A program made the position numbers and the translations under genes. Below the pieces are notes generated by a model. That model was not told the origin of the DNA. It saw nothing but the letters and a program-made list of their open reading frames with translations, and did not search any database. Shown piece by piece: positions 36,928 through 49,062 of a stretch of DNA of 64,000 bases; positions within the stretch are counted from its first letter, which is position 1; each line of letters begins with the position of its first letter. The DNA is from Ectocarpus siliculosus. Taxonomy: Eukaryota; Sar; Phaeophyceae; Ectocarpales; Ectocarpaceae. The stretch covers positions 5,960,331 through 6,024,330 of the forward strand of contig FN649751.1 of assembly GCA_000310025.1 (NCBI GenBank), given 5' to 3'.

Positions 36928-39200
36928 AACAAAAAACAATAGCTGGCGGCATCCTCCACCTATTTGTAGAGCTCTGTCTAATTTTTTTGTCGAACTATTC
37001 TCCCGAAACGCTGCCGTTAGGGAGGGAGTCAGAGCAGAGAGAGGAAGGCGGTTGATATATGTCAAGAGAAGAGGGAGGGATGGCAACAGTAGAGGGCAAG
37101 ACGTGATGAAGGAACCGGGGGGGGGAGGGGGGGAGGGGCAACCGTTTCTGCAGCAGGACTACAATTTTGGGCACGCATGAAAGTTGAAAGTTGAACCATT
37201 GTGCGTGCAGGACCGCAACAGCAGTCGAATGGAAGATGCGATTCTCCGTCGGTATTGGGATTGAGCGCCCATCGTCCAGGCACCCTAGCTCGAAGCTCTC
37301 GGCCCGTAGGTGTATTTGGCGCGAAAAACAAGAGGAGGGGTATGAGGTTGCCAAACTTTTGGGTCTGGTCCTCTTTTCTAGAGCACGTGAGGGTGTCACA
37401 GATGTGACAATCTTGCGGGCGGACGCCCTTGTCTTCAAGACCCAAGCAGACCAGGCGCATAAATTCTTCTTGATTTCAAGACTTCCGGATGAAGCAAGAC
37501 GCTATGGATGGCACGCACTACATGTCGTTCTCCTCACAAATATCAGCGCCAAGGCACATAGTTTTTGTGAAAACACGTGGAGCTTGATTTCACACAGCAA
37601 GGGCGTATTGTACAACGTTTGTTCGTAGAAACGCCAGTCAGGACACGGACGGCAAGCGCAGGGGCGGACATAAGGAGATGCCCCCTATGCGTGCGAACCC
37701 ACCTCTAGACCTGTCCTGAACGATATTGTTTTGTTCGATGTGCACATTGCACATGCCATTCCTCGTGCACACGGGGCGCTACGGCTGAACCAAAATGGGC
37801 AAACAACGCCGATACCTATAACGTTAATAACATGAACACCTCTTCCGAGGTCCTTGTCTCCATAGAGAGAAGGAAGGAAGGGGGTGTTACTCAGGCTGTT
37901 ATATTGCCGGAACACGTCAGGCCGGGGGTAGCCCCGGGCAAAATCTGAAGAGCCCGACTTATTTTTTTCTCGGAAATGAATGAAAGGTGGGCAAGGGAAG
38001 CAAGGAGGTGTTACTCAGGAGACAGTTTTGCCACCATTGATTGGTGCTTCAAGTCTTGAGTGCAATGTTGCTTGCACGAGCTGATAAGACCCTCCCCGGT
38101 ATCTGCTCTTCGCTGACGCTCGATTCGCTGCCCACATGAGGTTACGCATGGAGTACTAAGCCGTTTCTGTAGAGAGTAGTGAGACAACTCTGTGAAGAAA
38201 TGCACACCATGTGCGAGGGCTACAAAATCATCTTGCGCACTCTCTCATCAGTTCACGCCGAGAATGGGTGTCATCCGACTCAATATGTTCCGCCCGACGT
38301 GTGCACTGCCCACTCCCTTTCCAGCAAAATGTACTTTCTGTTTGTTGCTGTGACGGATGAACCCAATACAATACGGCGCAAGTGCGTGTGCACGCAAGCA
38401 CATTGGGCCGCGGTATTCTGTCTCAGCATTGGGATGATTCTTGTGGCGCATACGAAAATGATCCACGACGGAAAACTCGTCAGTCTCGTCGACGATCGAT
38501 CGTACAAGGGTCAACAAGAGAGCACAACAGGGAAAGGTCGCTTCTTCTCTTTGAAGGTTACTTGCCAATCACATAACATGGGGAAACGCCTGCAACCACC
38601 AAGCTACTCTGCCATCGCTGTGGAAGCACAAAACCCTTGATTAAATAAAAAGTAGTAGATGGTATTCGTACGGTACGGCTGACCTAGGTCGCGAGGGGCC
38701 TTGGTACCCCCGCTCATATGGGACAGACGCACTATTTAGAGGCAAAACGATTCTACACACACGTCCGCGGTTTGCTCTCCTCAAGTCGGCAACGACATTG
38801 TAAACAGCGCATGTCGCAGCAGTTAATAGTGGCATGTCCCTCACGAAAACAGCTACACGCTGTGTACCCACTTGACAATTATGTCGATGCACCCGTTGTG
38901 CTTGGCACAACAAGAAAATCTCAATCTATATCGCCATAAACAAAGGTCGCACGCTGACTACCAGCACACCAGCATTTGTAATCTCCCGCCCGCCGTTCTT
39001 TCTTGCAAGCCACCTCCGCTCCTGCCTAACAGGTGGTCACGATCGCGAAAACGATCGCCAAGCCGCCACACCATGCCCCTGCCACACCTTCGCTACCGCC
39101 AAAGCGAAGCGCCAAACACAGCAGTGCACGCCCCCACCCCCACGCACAATCCTCGTCCGCCGTCCCCCCAAAAGTTGCACTGCTGTAATCGTTGCCGCGT
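36928..39200. other. Convergent intergenic region, nothing recognised
   Basis: This 2.3-kb stretch lies between the 3' ends of CFAP20 (+) and fructokinase (-). Two similar segments containing GGTGTTACTCAGG occur near 37880 and 38008. Open frames at 37191-37628 and 38179-38640 show no domains and are not called. Confidence 0.6.
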
Positions 39201-42200
39201 TTACTTCTTGGAAGCCTTGGCAATCGCCAGAGCCCCTAAGCCCACCACAGCTGCCGCGGCCAACGCAACGCTCACGTTGCAGGGCGACGCGAGACACGCC
39301 GCTCCCCCGCCCGCCTTGGTCGCCGTCGGCGAGCCGGCTCCCCCGCCCCTGCCCCCTGCCTCTTCGTAGGCGATGTGCGCCAGGGTGAGGCTCCCGACCA
39401 TGCCGGCGTTTTGCCCGAAGGAGGAAGGGGTGATGTAGTCGTCCACGGCGTCCGTCGTCACGGCCGGGTGGTCGATGTAGCCGTTCAGCAGCTCCCTCGT
39501 CCACTTCCTCACCTGCAGTCGGCCAGCAAGCGGCAGGGGGGGAAGGAGCGGGGGTCGCACTCTGTAGCAATTTTGTTGAGCAACATGGGGCGGGTTTACA
39601 TAATACAGTGAGAGACCTTGCGCACCGTGATTCCGAAAAGAAATGAATTAAAAAGCCGGGACCTGACGATGCATACCCCGTCCGTGGACCGATCAACAAA
39701 GACCCCGGACCACACCGATCGCCAGCCCACCGACCGGCTACCCACCGACCGGCTACCCACCACTAGGCAAACCCGCTCACTGCCAAGCAGCAGCAGCCTA
39801 TGAAGTACAAGAAATCCAGCGCTCACCAACAACCCAGCAACTACACAGCCTACCGCTGAGGTGCACACCTACACGGAGGGCTACCGGCACACACGGAACA
39901 AAATCATTACTCGCGGTGCGTGCAAGGGCCAAGGGAACGGCGGTTACACGCGCACCTTGTCGTAGAGCAACGTCCTGTTCATCACGCCGCCGCTGAGGAC
40001 TATCCTCTCCGGGGAGACGACGAGGACAAGGCTGGCGCACAGGCCGGCGAGCGAGTGGGCGGTTGCCTCCCAGACGGGGTCGCTGTCGGGCACGCCTGGA
40101 AGGTCCTCCCTAGCGCAGTTCTGTGTTGAGTTGTGCGTGTCGTGGGGGGGAGGAGCGGACGGCGCCGGTGGTAAGACGGATGCGAGCTACAACCCCACCG
40201 GTCGTACTGTGCGGACGACGACGATGGTCAGATGGATGCAAGCCACACCAAAACGGTCATATTATGGAAAGCGGTAGTTGACATCCATTATCTCTCTGCG
40301 TTCTAACTCCCACGGAGGTGAGACTACAAGGTCCCTGACGCTTGGTGAGAGATGTACCTTAAGTAGATACCACTTGGTAGATTTGGCTGTGCACCAGTAC
40401 AGCAGTGTGTGAAAAGACAAAGTGACCTAGAACAAGTCTCTCACACAATATTTAGACGTAAACTGAAAACAAAAACGTAACACACAAACCATGAGCACGA
40501 CCGCCACAAACACTAGCAGCCGCAACGGGTACAAAAACGACATCGCGCAAAAAAGAGAAAAGCCCAACTACTGTGAATGACAGTCATGGCAGAGGATGGA
40601 CATGCCACGTGGCCATCGGTGTCCGTCACGGACATTTCTATGCATACGAATCGGTACCGCTGTTACCCACGACCAAACCCAGCGATCTTTCCGCACAAAC
40701 ACGCTTAGCAATATTCGCTGTCCGATGAGTTGGGTCAGTCAGAGGTACAACGGTCAGTAACCGCGGCACCTACATCACAACACCCACCGCTACACCCCTA
40801 CTCCTGGCGTCTCAACCCATGTTCCCGTAGCAAGCGGTTACAGCTCAAAGGCACCACCACCACCACCAACAACAAAATCTCCGCTTGCCTTGCGCGCGGC
40901 CAAGGCCACCGTCGAAGCCAGCCCCTCCACGGAAGCGCCGCCGAACACCGAGTCCACCCCGGGGAAGTCGTCGCCGGGCATGCGCTTGAGGCAGAGGTGC
41001 CCGGCCTCCGGGTGCATGAGGCCGTGAACAGCCTGGCCGTTCACGACGAGACCGACGCCCACGCCGGTCCCGACGGTGATGTACGCGCAAGAGCTCTCGC
41101 CTTCTTTCTTGGCCCCCCACTGTTGTTGGTGGTGCCACAAAGAGGGGGAGAGAGAGACCAGAAGAGCGGTGGAGACGTCGGGGGCAGGGAGGGGTAGTAT
41201 TACGGGGGGGTGGTGGTGGTGCGGTCGAGAGAGTGCATCAGCGTACATGTTCCAACAAGCGGAGACGAAGCATACAGCTTGGCTACTAGGAGCCTACTGC
41301 TGCTGTGTGGACACCACACCCTGGACAGCAATAGGTGGTGTATCGATACGGCATCAACGGCTTTGACATAATATTTGTGCATTTCTCGTTGTCAAATATA
41401 GGTTCCTAAGATTTGTTTGTTGTGCCGGATCTTGTTCGGTCGCTCGTCCATTGACATGAATTTCAAAATTTTATTGCGATATTGGCAGACCGTATGTATC
41501 GTAGCAGCCATGAGGTGTTGATCCGGATACGCAAAAATAACTGCGTTTCAAGATACTCCATATTAATGGAAATTCGCAAAATATACAAAACGACATAGCA
41601 CAATTGGTATCGATAGGTTCAGCTGCAAGCATGTGGCTTCAGGCCTAACGTATCGATAGCCTGCTGCAAGCCTATGGAGTCACACAACAGGTACTCCATC
41701 GATTCATTCCCAAGACCAATATTGCATCCGTTATCTTCCGAAGTCATACTAATGTACTGCAGTTTTTCGATGTCAAGAACATGAGTTCATCACGCATGTC
41801 CATGGCAAGTCCGATGTTATTCCGACTTCGTTTTCCATTCGAATTTTGGATATGATGTTTTAACTTTAGGTAGTACCATTATATTTTCTTAATATTGAAT
41901 TACTTCCGAAGGAAAGAAACCAACAAAAACGATGGCCTTCGGGAACGCAAAAGCACTATTTCACATTCACAAGCACACCGATCACATTGGGAACATTGCA
42001 GCCGCACCGAACACCAGCTGCAGAGGGAGTCACCAGGCAAATTGGTGAGGCATTACCCCAATGTGGTGACCCAGCAACGTCAGGGATAGAAGGAAGGGAT
42101 ACAAGATACGAGGAAAGGGATACAAGATACAAGGGAGGCTCCCTTCCTGCTGGGGGCCCAGCAGAGTTGCCACCCCTCCCATCAATATTTTTCTCCAACG

Positions 42201-44458
42201 GGTAGTCTTTCTGTGTGTTCATGTACAATGCGACAAGTCTTCAGGCTGCCTGCCTCCCTCAGAGCTCTCCCGAACATGACCCAGGTGCGGTTAAGACGGC
42301 GATCATCGAATCCATGCCTCGTGCGAAACGCTCTACAGTAGTGCGGCGGAACTCGACGACGGGGAGACTCAACATGATCCATGGGTCACGTGCTGCTATC
42401 GAAACACAGAACGCGACCATGGATCATTTTGCGTCCCGGTCGTCGAGTTCCACCGTACTGTAGCGCGTGCCACACGAAGTGTGGGCCCCATGATCGCCGT
42501 CATAACCGCGCCTGGGTCATCTTCGGGGCATTTGAGGGGGGCAGGCAGCCTGTGGGCTTCGTTGGGGTGTTTATTCCGAGAGGGGCAGGCGGCCAACTGC
42601 TAGAAGGACCCAATCGTCCCAGACCAAGGTCCAATCAAATGTCCAGGGGGTGTACGATGTGGGTGGGGCAGGTTATACTTGAAGTAGACGGAAACGCAAT
42701 GAAGCGCTATTTCAGCGAGCCACAGGCATCGAGAGTTGCAAATGTAGTGCTTTCCTCGGGCCATCCCCGAAAAGGTTTTCATGTTTCGCGACCCTGCCAA
42801 GAGCGGCCCAACCCTATCATGCTTGTGCCATCCGCACGCAGTGCTAACTTGTAAGTGTTGGAGGTGATACATTAACAGTGTAAGTTGGATGGCAGATAAT
42901 ACATATTGGGAATGTCAGTCACACGCTTTGGCTACCACGGTCCCGACGTGTCCGAGCGTGTCACTGCAGGTTGTACATATGCATAGCGATGCTTTCATAA
43001 CACACTCCAACACCACAGATCTATATTACCGCATGACACGCGTGTCACTGCAGGTTGTACATAGGCATAGCGATGCTTTCATAACAAACTCCAACACCAC
43101 AGATCTATATTACCGCATGACATGTATGAGTACGACCTACTACTGCTGTACATGATGAATCGGGCATTGCATGCATTGTATCGGAACAAGAGATAATAGT
43201 GAGCGCGGAGGGGTCCCATCGGCAACTAAAAGCTGTCGGGTGTGATTCTACGTTGTAAGCTGCCTGGTGCACGGATGCCTGGGTTGAAAGTTGAAAGTGC
43301 GCTTTCTTGCGGATGCGGCGCTTTTCAGAACGTTTGCCCCCAGAACTGTTCCGACGCCGCCATTACACAGCAGCAGCACAGTACAACCACAAAGGTTGAA
43401 ACACTCACCATGAACTCAGCGAGGGCCGGGGCGTTAACGTCGGTGTCGAACTTGCACGGCACGCTGCCGTCGGAGAGATACCCAACCACGTCCACCATGT
43501 TCCATCCGGGCTTGGGGGTCGACGTGATGTACCCGTACGTCGGGCTCCCCTGCAGTACAGGCGGCGGGCGTCGTGGCGTCATGGCGTCATGGCGCCAGCA
43601 GTAGATCGTGAGTTTTTCGGGTCAATACACCGCGGTACGGAGCGATCGGCGCGAGCATGTGCACTTCCATGTTTTCTGTGGTAGATTCAGCAGCCGCTGT
43701 ACCTTTGCCCGACTGCCGGAAGTTCGCAACACGCAAACCTTCCCTTTGGGATCAAGCTGGTCCGCAAATCTAGCGAGTATGATCACCATACGGCATGATA
43801 CTGACCGCCTCCTCCCCAACAGGTTGCTGGTTCGTTCCCGCCCCCCCCGCCCGCGAGAGTGTCTGCAATTTCTCCGTTGTGCACATGGCCTTCGTGTAAT
43901 TTCCGGTCAATTTGCTGATGGTGCGGCAAGTTATTTTGTATGCGCAAACTTCTTCGCTTCTGTCCTGCCTACAAGAAATTGGGGCATGCACAGCAGCGGC
44001 AAGCACCCAGTGAACGCAGGCACCGGCAGCCCAAGAATCGACGAGTCCGCAGGCAAAGCGAAGAGCAACCCCTAGCACGCAGCAGTCCCCATGTCGCCCG
44101 TGTGGCAGCGAAAGAAGAGAAGAAGTTCAATTTCGGACCACGCGAAACACCACCCACAAGAACACCAGCTCTACATACTCTGTTAGCGGTGGTTAGGAGA
44201 GCGGTTAGTCGCACACAGAGCGGCTCAAGAATCTCGGCGCACTAGACGCACCTCTCTGGGATCGACGGGCCCGAACGTGCCGATGCCCAAGCAGTCGTAC
44301 TTTCGGGTACTCAGCCAGTCCTTGATCGCTTTCAGCTGCTCCTTCGAATCTTGCACCGTCACGAAGGACTTGGACTCTGTGATGTTGGTAGGGTGGCCGT
44401 CGGCGATTGCCACTCTCCACGTGGTTCCCCCTCCCTCGACCCCTGCGTAAATGACCAT
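39201..44458 (-). CDS. ROK-family fructokinase with hydrophobic C-terminal tail (5 exons)
   Basis: Exons in transcript order 44458-44252, 43549-43409, 41119-40889, 40120-39956, 39512-39201 join in phase to 351 residues. MVIYAGVEGGGTTWRVAI is the N-terminal phosphate-binding loop. GIGTFGPVDPRE/GSPTYGYITSTPKPGW, FDTDVNAPALAEF, YITVGTGVGVGLVVNG, HGLMHPEAGH and LVVSPERIVLSGGVM are the ROK fructokinase blocks in order. The expected reaction is ATP + D-fructose to fructose 6-phosphate in the cytosol. Two oddities: the zinc-binding segment, normally PGVC-x2-H-x2-C-x-EGLAS, reads PGVDSVFGGASVEGLAS, so all three usual ligands after GH are gone; and the last 26 residues (CNVSVALAAAAVVGLGALAI, then AKASKK) form a hydrophobic helix with a basic end, like a tail anchor. 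The third intron has a GC donor (AAG/GCAAGC). It is divergently paired with CysRS. Confidence 0.9.
42241..42552. mobile_element. Fold-back (long inverted repeat) element in a fructokinase intron
   Basis: The left arm 42241-42384 and right arm 42417-42552 are inverted copies over about 140 bp, from CAGGCTGCCTGCC through TGACCCAGG and GGAACTCGACGAC to ATGATCCATGG. The loop is about 32 bp. It has no coding capacity. The flanking duplication was not clear by eye. It lies in the intron 41120-43408. Confidence 0.8.
42957..43121. repeat. Tandem duplication, 84-bp unit
   Basis: Two nearly identical copies of CGTGTCACTGCAGGTTGTAC through CAGATCTATATTACCGCATG start at 42957 and 43041. They lie in a fructokinase intron. 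The few differences suggest a recent duplication. Confidence 0.9.
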
Positions 44459-44719
44459 CCTCTTGGCGCTTTCCCTTCCTCCTGTCAAACCCTGCTCCTG
44501 AGATTGGATGTGATGGGGCTGGCGCGGTTTGTCGTGGAAGAGGCTCCGCCAAACTATGCAAGGAAAAATAGAAGGGTAGCCTATGAGTCCTCCCAAACGC
44601 TGGCCCCCTCCTCGCGACTCACCGCTCACCGCTGCCGCAGCCTCGGCTACAGTCGGGCTGTGCAGTGTGTCCTGCCTCTGCTCGCTGGTGCGCGTCTTCC
44701 TTGCGCTGTCCGCCTTTTG
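44459..44719. promoter_or_regulatory. Bidirectional promoter between fructokinase and CysRS
   Basis: Only 261 bp separate the fructokinase ATG (44458, -) from the CysRS ATG (44720, +), so both 5' UTRs and core promoters must share this segment. No TATA box was recognised; the sequence is moderately GC-rich. Confidence 0.55.
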
Positions 44720-47700
44720 ATGGGGCCGCTAGCATGCTTCGCGCGAGCAGTGCCTAGAACGTGCAGGCCTACCGGACGCAAGCTCTCAAGCTCGACAGCG
44801 ATGGGAACCCTCCGACGCAGCAGTGCCTACGACGCGAGCGACAGACCTACTGCAACCAGCACCTGCGGTAGCAGCAGGAACAGCAGCAGTGCTTCTGCCA
44901 CAACGCCAACAGCAGCCCGTGCACCTGTGCAGCCCGCCGTGTGGAACACCGTGAACGGCTGCCTGGAGCCCCTCCCGGACCCTTCGACGGGCATGCTCAA
45001 GTGGTACTCGTGCGGCCCAACCGTCTACGACAGCGCGCACCTGGGACACGCCAGGACCTACGTGTCTCTCGACGTGATCCGCCGCGTGCTCACCGACTAC
45101 TTCCGCTTCGACGTCACCTACGCCCTGGGCATCACCGACGTCGACGATAAGATCATCGCCAGGGCTCGGGAGAACGGGCTGCGCGAGTGGCCCGAGGTGG
45201 CCGAGATGGCGGCTGAGTTCGAGAGGCAGTTCTTGGAGGACATGTCGGACCTCGGAGTGAGGCCTCCCGACGCTCTCACCAGGGTGACAGACCACATCCC
45301 TGATATCGTTGCGTATATTCAGCGCATCCTCGAGGTGAGCGTTAGTTGATTCGTGAGGGCTGCTGCTGTCGTAGTCGTCAGGTTGCACGTTGCACACAGG
45401 CATTCCCGAGCTTCTTGTGTCTGTCATGTGAGCAGGTACGTATGTATGTGTAGGCGGTGTGTTGCGCATGTAGAAGGAGATGCGGAGAAGAAGGTAGTCT
45501 TGCAAGATCGGGGGATGATAATTCTTGCCTCTGCATTTCCTGAGCATCATCATGATCGCCATCATCAAGCCATCCTCGCCCTCGCCCACGAAAAAAAAAT
45601 GGTACCCCCAGTTCACAAGCTAGCAAATGTCAGGAAAGGCCACATCACGCCGATCGCACCGCATCACCACATCCCGTCCGCTCTGTGAAGCAAAGCGCCG
45701 TTGGGCCAGGCTACAGCAGTAGTAGAAGTACTACGGTGGGGAACACGTGGGAAGCCCCGGTGTTGTTCCTTTTTTTTTATCCTTTGTTGACAGCCTTGAC
45801 TTGATTCATCACTGCCAAGTCATGCTTGGTGGCATATCGTCACCTTGCTGCATTCCTTTGTTTCAGCAATAGTGAAGATACCCGACACCCGACTAATTCT
45901 CACAGACGGAAGGGACTGACGGAACCAAATCTTGTTTCCTGTGCAGCTTCGTTGGCTTTCATTCCGCACGGATTTACCCTACATGTCATGTAAGGCATGT
46001 GCACGAAAGCCTGCATGCAATGTACCGATGACTAGTCTGCCGCAAGCACGGGCGTCCCTCCTCAGATCTGTCGTGCAACCAACCACCACGCACTCACTCA
46101 CATTGCAAGACGTTGATATTCGGGTTTCACGTCACAGGTCAGGTCATTTTGAGTCGCCCAACTCTCAGAACCGGTGAAGAACACTGTTACCACATGTGAC
46201 CCTAACGTGAGAAAAGTCCAAACAATGGACATGTCTATTGGCGTTACCTCAGCAGTTACTCTCGTCACTCCCACTCCGCCGTACATACGCACGCCACCCC
46301 GTTCGCTCGCCGAAACACTCCTTTTCGCTCCACTTTTTCTGCTTGGCCATGGGGGGCTCACCCCGCCCCTACCGCTACCAACGTCGCGCTCAGAATGGTA
46401 TGGGCTACGAGGCTGCTGGGGGCGTCTACTTCGACGTGGAGGGGATGGGCGGTGCTTACGGGAAGCTGGGTGTCAAGGCGTCAAGCTCTACGACACCCGA
46501 AGAGGAGGGCGGGTCGGAACTCCGGGGGAAGCGGAGCCACAAGGACTTCGCGCTTTGGAAGACGGCCAAGGCGGACGAGCCAAGGTGAAGGTGGAAAGGC
46601 TTAGAGAGGAGACGGAGGGGGGCGGTATTGTTAAGTAGTCACGCTGCAATCAGCACGTGGTCGTGATGCTAGGCAACGCCTACTCTCTCGGATAGTTTTG
46701 AGTCTGGAGAGGTTGCATAGACGCGTGGAGTGCCTGTTTTTTTGTAGTTGTGCGGTGTGTGCGTGTCCCTTCGCAAATTCTATTCCCGGTTGAATTTCCA
46801 AATCCCTAACACAATCCCCGATCTCGGCACGTCAAAAACGAAAACAGCTGGGAGTCACCGTTTGGACGAGGGAGGCCAGGGTGGCACATCGAGTGCTCGG
46901 CCATGACCCACTCCCTGTTCGGCCCCAACCTAGACGTGCACAGCGGCGGGGTGGACCTGAAGTTCCCCCACCACACGAACGAGATCGCCCAGTGCGAGGC
47001 GCACGCCTGCGGAGGCGTTGCGGCGACAGCAGCGGCGACAGGGGACGGGGGAGTCGGGGGCGAGAGGAAGCCGTGGGTGCGGCACTGGATTCACACGGGT
47101 CACCTGAACATCGAGGGACTGAAGATGTCCAAGTCTCTGAAGAACTTCGTGACGATTCGGGAGTACCTGGAGGGGCATTCGGCGGGGCAAGAAGCTGCGG
47201 CGGAGGACTTCCGCATGTTCTGCCTCATGCACAAGTACAGCTCAAAGTACGGATAAGCGAATGAAGATCAGCGGTGAATTTTTTTGTTGTAGTCCATGCC
47301 AAGTTGGGTACAGCAGTACAGGGGGATCTGTTGACGTTTGGGAGTTGTTGCTGTGGTCGCTCGTATACACTGCAGCAGCAGCAGTTGCGTAGTGTTTCTG
47401 TCACGAGTGCGTCCGAAGATAGTGCACGAGAGCCGTGATTCCCTCCTCCTCCTCCTCCTCCTCCTCCTCCTCCTCCTCCTCCTCCTCCTCCTCCTCCTCC
47501 TCCTCCTCCTCGTCCTCCTTCCACTGCTATGGCTCCTGTTGCGTTGCTGGCATCTCGAAACAGCGTTACTTTCAGCGAGGACCGAATGGAGGAGGCCAGC
47601 GTGGTGAGGGGCCGCTTGCAACGCTTCCTGGCTCTGGCGGACGTGACCATCGGGGCGGCGAGAAAAAACCGGCCAGCCGACACCGCCGTCCGATGGGGTA

Positions 47701-49062
47701 AAAAGGAGAAATGGCTAGTGGAAGAGACTTCCACGTGTCGCAGGTGAGGGGGCTCCGCAGGGTATGGGGCCTACCCAATGGTGGCAGAGGAAATAGATGC
47801 AACATCCGTAACCGCAGTTCGTTCTGCAAGTCCACCCCCACCGGCCAGTCCCGTACTCTTGCTACTATTTTGTAATGCGTCCAGAGTTATTCCCGGTTTT
47901 TCTTTCCACGGCAACATCCCTACTCTGCGATCATTGCTTCTGTTTCCATGTTATTGCTGCTTTACCTAGTAACCGTTTTTTCTCGCGCGCGTATACACCG
48001 AAAATTGCAGGGAGGTGCGTCTCGCACTGAGCGATGACTTCGACACGCCCAGGGCGGTGCGGCACCTGGCTTCCCTCTGCGCGCTTATCTCTCCCCACCT
48101 AAAGGAGCTGACACAGGGGGACTTGGGCCCCGTCGTGTCCGCGAGAAATTTCGCGGCGGAGACGTTGGCGCTTCTGGGCGTCGGCGAAAGCAGCACCGGG
48201 GCGGCGGCGGCGGGAGGGGGGCTCGGTGAAATGAAGGGTGGGGGGGGGGAGCGGGGGGGGTTGGTCGGTAACGACGGGCTACCACCCGCGAGGGAGGTCG
48301 TGGACGCGATGGTGGAGTTCCGGAGGATGGCGCGGAAGCATGTTCTCGAGAGAAATTTGAAGAAGAACCCGGTGTCGGGGAAGCTGATGAAGAGGTAGGA
48401 TTATGTATATGCGTACGGAACGAAGTGAAGATGTTGTTTGCATGTTGTCGGGAAGAGAAAGAGGGTAGGGAGGAGAGAGAGGGACGGAGTCTCGCGGCAT
48501 CGTTCAAAAGTCGTCTGCAGTAGATCGATGCTCATGAGTGTGGTCCCAAGGACGAAGCGGCGGCGTGTAGCAGCGGCTGCTTGTTTTCGTGCTTTGGAGA
48601 ACAAGCGCATGAGAATATCGCTTCAGATCATGCCCAAGCCAAGCTAAACTCCTCGTCTGCTTCCTCGATCTCCTTCCCTCGCCGCTGCGTTCTTACACCC
48701 CCCCCCCCTCGGGCACACCCCGACGTTTCGACAACAAAAACGACGCAACACCCAGGGATTTGCTGCAGCTGATCGACCACACGCGCGACGAAACCCTGCC
48801 CTCGCTGGGCGTCCATGTCCACGACGAGCCGGACAACCAGTGCACGTGGATGGTGCTCCCTCCAGACCAGCGGAAATCCCGACGCCGATCTGAGGACCAG
48901 GCAGAGGCGCGAGCTCAGGCGGGCGGTGGTAATGGTGGCGTTAAGGGGGCAACGTTACCTGGGGACGCGATGTGGGCTGACGGCGACGAGGAAGAGCCAC
49001 CGTTGCCTGGCGGTATTCCCGTACCGCCGGCGGCGGTCGGCGACGACAGACGGGGAGGTTAG
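44720..49062 (+). CDS. Cysteinyl-tRNA synthetase (6 exons), probably organelle-targeted
   Basis: Exons 44720-45334, 46394-46584, 46848-47246, 47564-47743, 48011-48394 and 48756-49062 join in phase to 691 residues. [20 protein letters not shown] holds the first zinc Cys and the HLGHA form of the HIGH motif. Also present are [28 protein letters not shown] (second zinc Cys), [20 protein letters not shown] (His and Glu ligands) and [11 protein letters not shown] (KMSKS loop). The catalytic set is therefore complete for charging tRNA-Cys. The first 75 or so residues are Arg/Ser/Thr-rich and nearly free of acidic residues early on, like a mitochondrial or plastid transit peptide; a second Met (about residue 28) could give a shorter form. 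Lineage-specific insertions lie after KLGVKA (Ser/Glu-rich) and after EAHACGG (Ala/Gly). The C-terminus past about 600 is low-complexity. I chose 44720 because upstream codons overlap the shared promoter. Confidence 0.93.
47441..47518. repeat. (TCC)n microsatellite
   Basis: About 25 TCC/CTC trinucleotides with one CGT interruption lie in the CysRS intron 47247-47563, roughly 45 bp before the acceptor at 47563. It acts as an extended pyrimidine tract on the transcribed strand. Confidence 0.95.

Noticed and set aside
37191-38640. Open frames of 145 and 153 codons on + strand
   Set aside because: No family resemblance and no conserved motif; both fall between two convergent genes. Chance ORFs are more likely.
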